Positions 60,111-64,000 of a stretch of DNA of 64,000 nt are shown in pieces. The stretch is from Calliopum simillimum (lineage: Eukaryota; Arthropoda; Insecta; Diptera; Lauxaniidae). Under the pieces are notes generated by a model. The model saw nothing but the letters and a program-made list of their open reading frames with translations, was not told the DNA's origin and ran no database searches. Made by a program: the position numbers and the translations under genes. Each line of letters begins with the position of its first letter. Positions within the stretch are counted from its first letter, which is position 1. The stretch is from assembly GCA_951812925.1 (NCBI GenBank), contig OX638368.1:10061994-10125993 (forward strand). The letters are read 5' to 3'.

Positions 60111-63100
60111 TAGACCGGTGCGTTTTGGACGAAAGTTTAAAATTTGTCGCGCAACCGGCAGAATTGTAAAGTTTAACCATCGACATGAAGATTGCCGCCA
60201 CCCTAGTTCTGAGAGATGACGAGAAAGGGTGTCGATATATTTTTGAAGGTTGAAAAACGTGGTTTAAAAATGCATGCTCATAGGTCCGTAGTGAATCAAT
60301 TCTCAGCTTCGTAGTTGGTCAAAAACTGAAATTCAAGAAATGAATTCTTATGTATTTTTTCCCGTAAAATCGAACGGCATCATTAGTTTTCTGATTAGAC
60401 GTCCATTTTTGGCGTTAAGTGAACTTTTCAGCTCAAAAAAGTCGAAATTTTTCCAAATCCCCTGTTTGAGCACTCCACAATTGAACAGAAAAAACCTTAG
60501 AAAAATTTGAAATGTATATTTTGTTAGGATTTTTCCTGACAAATCCAGTGGTACCATTTTTTTTGCGCTACGGCATTATTTTCATTCATGAAAAACGAAT
60601 TTTTGATTTTTATTATCAAAAAATATCACGAAATCAGGGGTAAATATTTAGTCAACGACGGTTTCCAACGTCCGGACGGTTTTTTTCTTTTCTTTGCCCG
60701 CTAGTAAAATTTTTTTAGAATATTTTTGGAAGTTTTTTTAACCCATTATAAACAAGTTTTTGGAAAAAAGGGTCGAAAAGATCCTTAAAAACGGGATATA
60801 ATGGGTTAAGATCTTCGCATAACTTAATGTATAATCAAGCATGGAACAATATTTGAGAACATCTTAACCCATTATAAACAAGTTTTTGGAAAAGGGGTCG
60901 AAAAGACCCTTAAAAACGCGTTATAATGGGTTAAGATGTTCTAAAATATTGTTCCATGCTTGATTCTTCATTAAGTTATGTGAACATCTTAGCCCATTAT
61001 ATCGCGTTTTCAAGGGTCTTTTCGACTCCTTTTCTAAAAACTTGTTTATAATGGGTTAAGATGTTCTCAAATGTTGTTCCATGCTTGATTCTACATTAAG
61101 TTATGCGTACATCTTAACCCATTATATCCAGTCTTTGAGGGCCTTTTTGGCCCCTTTTTCAAAAACTTGTTTATAATGGGTTAAAAAAATTTCCAAAAAT
61201 ATTCTTAAAAATTTTACTAGGGGGCACCGAAAAGAAAAAAACCGTCCGGACGTTGGGAACCGTCGCACATAGGGGTATCTGAGTTAAAAACTTGGTCAAA
61301 ATTAATAACTCCGAAACTACTGGTCCGATTTCGGAAATTGAGGTGCCATTTTGTTCAGATTATTCAGGCGATCAAAATAGTTACAGACTCGCTAAAAAAA
61401 ATTGTCAGCAGAGGTCGCTGCAGACAAGTCAAATATTTGAGGACTTGTAGCTCCTGTATAACCGAGCGGATTTTGGTTCTTATAAAGTTTTTCTTTTTCA
61501 TATTACTAAAATGACCATTTGATAGTATTGAACTTTTGAAATGCATTTAATAGATGGCGCTGTACACATGATAATTGTTGTAACTTTTAGGGCCTTCTAT
61601 GTCCTATACTGCTTTATTGATTTTAGCTATCAAGGTGTCAATCAATTCATATAACTTAGAAAAGTAGTTCGAAAGCACTACAGAATAGAAAATTTTTTCA
61701 CAGAGGGCGCTAGAGACAAAACCACCATAAACAAATTTTAAAGATTCTATATCACTGTACCTTATTTAATAGATATGGTTTATTCTTTCGGTATTGTTAA
61801 CTGGGCTAATACAGTAATGCTGAATCCTCAACAAATTGATAATAGAGGCCAACATAACTTACCAAAGCTTCAATTTTTCAATCTCCGAACAAATAATTTA
61901 ACTGGAAAGTAATAAAATCTCAAGTTTTTCAAAAACATAGTAATTTTTGTTTTAGTTTTCATAAGTATTTCCTTGGTTTCTCGTCTTTTACTGCGCTCGC
62001 TACATTCATTAAATGATTCATCCTTAATTTATCACCTGCGTACTTGCTACAATTCAAGAAAATTCTTCCTGTATTTCGGTTGGCCTTGCAAATGATCTTA
62101 AGAGTCTCATCTTGTTTTGGTTTTGAATACCAATGGTTCTAAAACAAAATGTAATTTAGTCAAATTCCGACAAAGGTTTCAAGTTTTATCACTACCATTT
62201 AGCAGTAACGCAAATATATGTTTATGTCTATTTTAAAATTTAAGTGTTGTCAGGAAGTATGCGAATTTATGAACCAACTTGGGTTCTACCGGTATTTGCC
62301 ATTCTACTAATTTCGTTTTTTTTTTCGTTTGATTTCTCTAAAAAATGAAAATATCACATGTATAGGCGATAGCAAAAAGTGTAGCTATTTTGCGAATTGG
62401 AAATAGTAGGAGCCAAATTTTGCAGTTTTAGTTACAAAAAGATTTAATTTATGAGAATATTTGGTAGAGAAAATTGGGACTCGTGAGGATCTATTACTTT
62501 TCTTCTATTAAAAATTAACTATTTTTCAATGAAAAATACTAATTTACTTGTAAAGTTTGATCACACTATTTTGACTCTCATAATCATTTTTTTTTATAAA
62601 ATTATATTCACTGTTGAGAACACACCTGTCGTAGAAGAATCCATTCTGCAATTTTTCGTTTTTTCCTGCACTTAAAGAAATATACGCACTTAAATCAACA
62701 CTTCTTTCGCAGCTTTAAAATTTTATTTTAAAATGTTTCACAAAACTTCAACTTTGACAGCGTAGTATGCAGCCGCAGATTGATTTAGAAAAAAACGGGT
62801 GTCACATTTCTTTTGTTTGGAGTGTTAGCTGTGTAATAGAAAAAATTGGATCATTTTGGACCAATTTCAAAAATTCGTTTTTGACCAGCTTTTTGGGTTA
62901 AATCTCCCAATGTGCGTCGTTGATTAAATATTTACGCCCGATTTCGTGATATTTTTTGATAATAAAAATCAAAAATTCGTTTTTCATGAATGAAAATAAT
63001 GTTGTAGCGCAAAAAAAATGGTACCACTGGATTCGTCAGGAAAAATCCTAACAAAATATACATTTCAAATTTTTCTAAGATTTTTTCTGTTCAATTGTGG

Positions 63101-63464
63101 AGTGCTCAAACAGGGGATTTGGAAAAATTTCGACTTTTTTCAGCTGAAAAGTTTACTTAACGCCAAAAATGGACGTCTAATCAGAAAACTAATGATGCCG
63201 TTCGATTTTACGGGAAAAAATACATAAGAATCCATTTCTTGAATTTCAGTTTTTGACCTACTACGAAGCTGAGAATTGATTCACTACGGACCTATGAGCA
63301 TGCATTTTTAAACCACGTTTTTCAACCTTCAAAAATATATCGACACCCCTTCCCGTCATCTCTCAGAGCTAGGGCGGCAGCAATCTTCATATCGATAGTT
63401 AAACTTTACAATTCTGCCGGTTGCGCGACAAATTTTAAACTTTCGTCCAAAACGCACTGGTCTA
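60111..63464. mobile_element. Foldback/long-TIR transposon, 3354 bp, exact 8-bp duplication
   Basis: Arms of about 550-600 bp (60111 to about 61310, including a nested element, and about 62860 to 63464) match inverted at high identity. Ends read TAGACCGGTGCGTTTTGGA and the complement with one change. An exact octamer ATCAACAG flanks both sides (60103-60110, 63465-63472). A 69-codon frame mirrored in both arms (60348-60557 minus; 63018-63227 plus) differs at few residues; it may be chance. The 1.5-kb core (61310-62860) has no transposase. The 8-bp duplication fits hAT or P superfamilies. Confidence 0.9.
60657..61265. mobile_element. 609-bp palindromic element nested in the foldback arm
   Basis: Ends CGACGGTTTCCAACGTCC / GGACGTTGGGAACCGTCG. 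Inside are four alternating inverted units carrying TTAACCCATTATA, AACAAGTTTTTGG, ATAATGGGTTAAGATGTTC and CATGGAACAATATTTGAGA. The empty site survives in the opposite arm (near 62903-62920, read on the minus strand: CAACGACGCACAT), proving a later insertion. TIR core and TTAACCCATTATA motifs are shared with 50612-50983. Confidence 0.85.
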
Positions 63465-63472
63465 ATCAACAG

Positions 63473-64000
63473 TAACGTTACTCCCATATCGAAGTTTCAC
63501 AGATGCCGCTTTACCTCGTCTGATGGTGGTCTTCTACGATACAGCAGTTATCCGTTTGCAATGTAAAGTCTTTTTTTATTGCAATTCCTGTCTTTTTTTC
63601 TTTTCAGCCCCTATAAGGATTATTTGAGGGATAGAAACTATCCTTTATCGTTCTTAAGACATAGGAACGAATATACGTAGTTGAGAATTTGTGGAGTCAC
63701 AATCAAAACAAAGTATAAAGCACCATATAAAGAAATTATTGATTCCCCACACATGATTCCATATCCCTTTTCAAGCCTATAACGAATGATTTAGGGAATA
63801 GAATTTATCTCCACACCAAATTTCATCTAAATCGGTTCAGCGGCATGAAAAGATAACTGACAGACAGAGTTATTTTCGCATTTGTAATATGGGAACTGAT
63901 GATATTGTGGTATAGCTAATGTTTAGCCAAATTTTTTTATGGTGATCATTGAAGTATTGGCTACAGAACATAATCCAATAAAATGTGTGCAATTTCATTA
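63473..64000 (+). mobile_element. Dispersed insect repeat 3'-end fragment
   Basis: 63800-63925 contains CCAAATTTCATCTAAATCGG, TTCAGCGGCATGAAAAG and GACAGACAGAGTTATTTTCG. From memory this order is a very common repeat tail in insect genomes, possibly the 3' end of the kind whose start is at 18098. The rest of the interval shows nothing recognisable. Confidence 0.45.

Noticed and set aside
60348..63227. Mirrored 69-codon frames in the two foldback arms as a conserved gene
   Set aside because: Their similarity follows from the DNA inverted repeat; there is no sign of a protein family and the frame is short.

Overview
The window is eukaryotic, AT-rich (roughly two thirds A+T by eye) and almost entirely non-coding. 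Spliced introns with GT-AG borders, short fly-style introns (61 and 72 bp), a TATA/initiator promoter and the transposon families seen all point to a higher dipteran fly, most likely a tephritid-type fruit fly. The organism call is an inference; nothing here names the species.

One intact protein gene is present. A five-exon gene on the + strand (25178-36698) encodes a 1417-residue polycystin-1-like receptor: signal peptide, two EGF-like domains, a large REJ-type region, a GPS autoproteolysis motif, one membrane helix, a PLAT domain and two further helices, then a stop. All four splice junctions keep the frame. The channel-like C-terminus of vertebrate polycystin-1 is absent. Intron 2 (4.0 kb) and intron 4 (3.1 kb) are swollen by repeats: a foldback element that makes a near 1.9-kb hairpin, a small TIR element, and a 1.8-kb TTTTTCGA-type minisatellite holding an almost exact 405-bp tandem duplication. 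A ~107-bp tandem array begins about 100 bp after the stop codon.

The rest is a graveyard of DNA transposons, many with readable ends. 1-6350: a palindromic element pair and a Transib-like element whose ends are heptamer-23-nonamer signals flanked by the 5-bp duplication GAGCG. 6350-18900: minisatellites, CATGCGAC-motif clusters, and copies of a family ended by ATACCCTACAC. 21100-24050: palindromes, a transposon terminal-exon relic, a hAT-type element with an exact 8-bp duplication, and a 66-bp satellite with 198-bp higher-order structure, all in or beside a possible LTR. 39000-48300: an inverted pair of ~600-bp arms, two TIR elements back to back, and a second Transib-like element. 49900-52400: an ATACCCTACAC-family copy, a foldback, and a decayed pogo/Tigger transposon still carrying transposase remnants. 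55850-56920: a frameshifted LINE reverse transcriptase relic followed by an inverted ACATCC/GGATGT array. 59400-63472: a palindromic dimer and a 3.35-kb foldback element with an exact 8-bp duplication and a second palindrome nested in one arm.

The recurring theme is inverted repeats: about fifteen structures could fold into long hairpins, one of them inside a transcribed intron. No confident tRNA, rRNA or CRISPR array was seen. Several stretches longer than 1 kb hold nothing I can identify, and these are listed.
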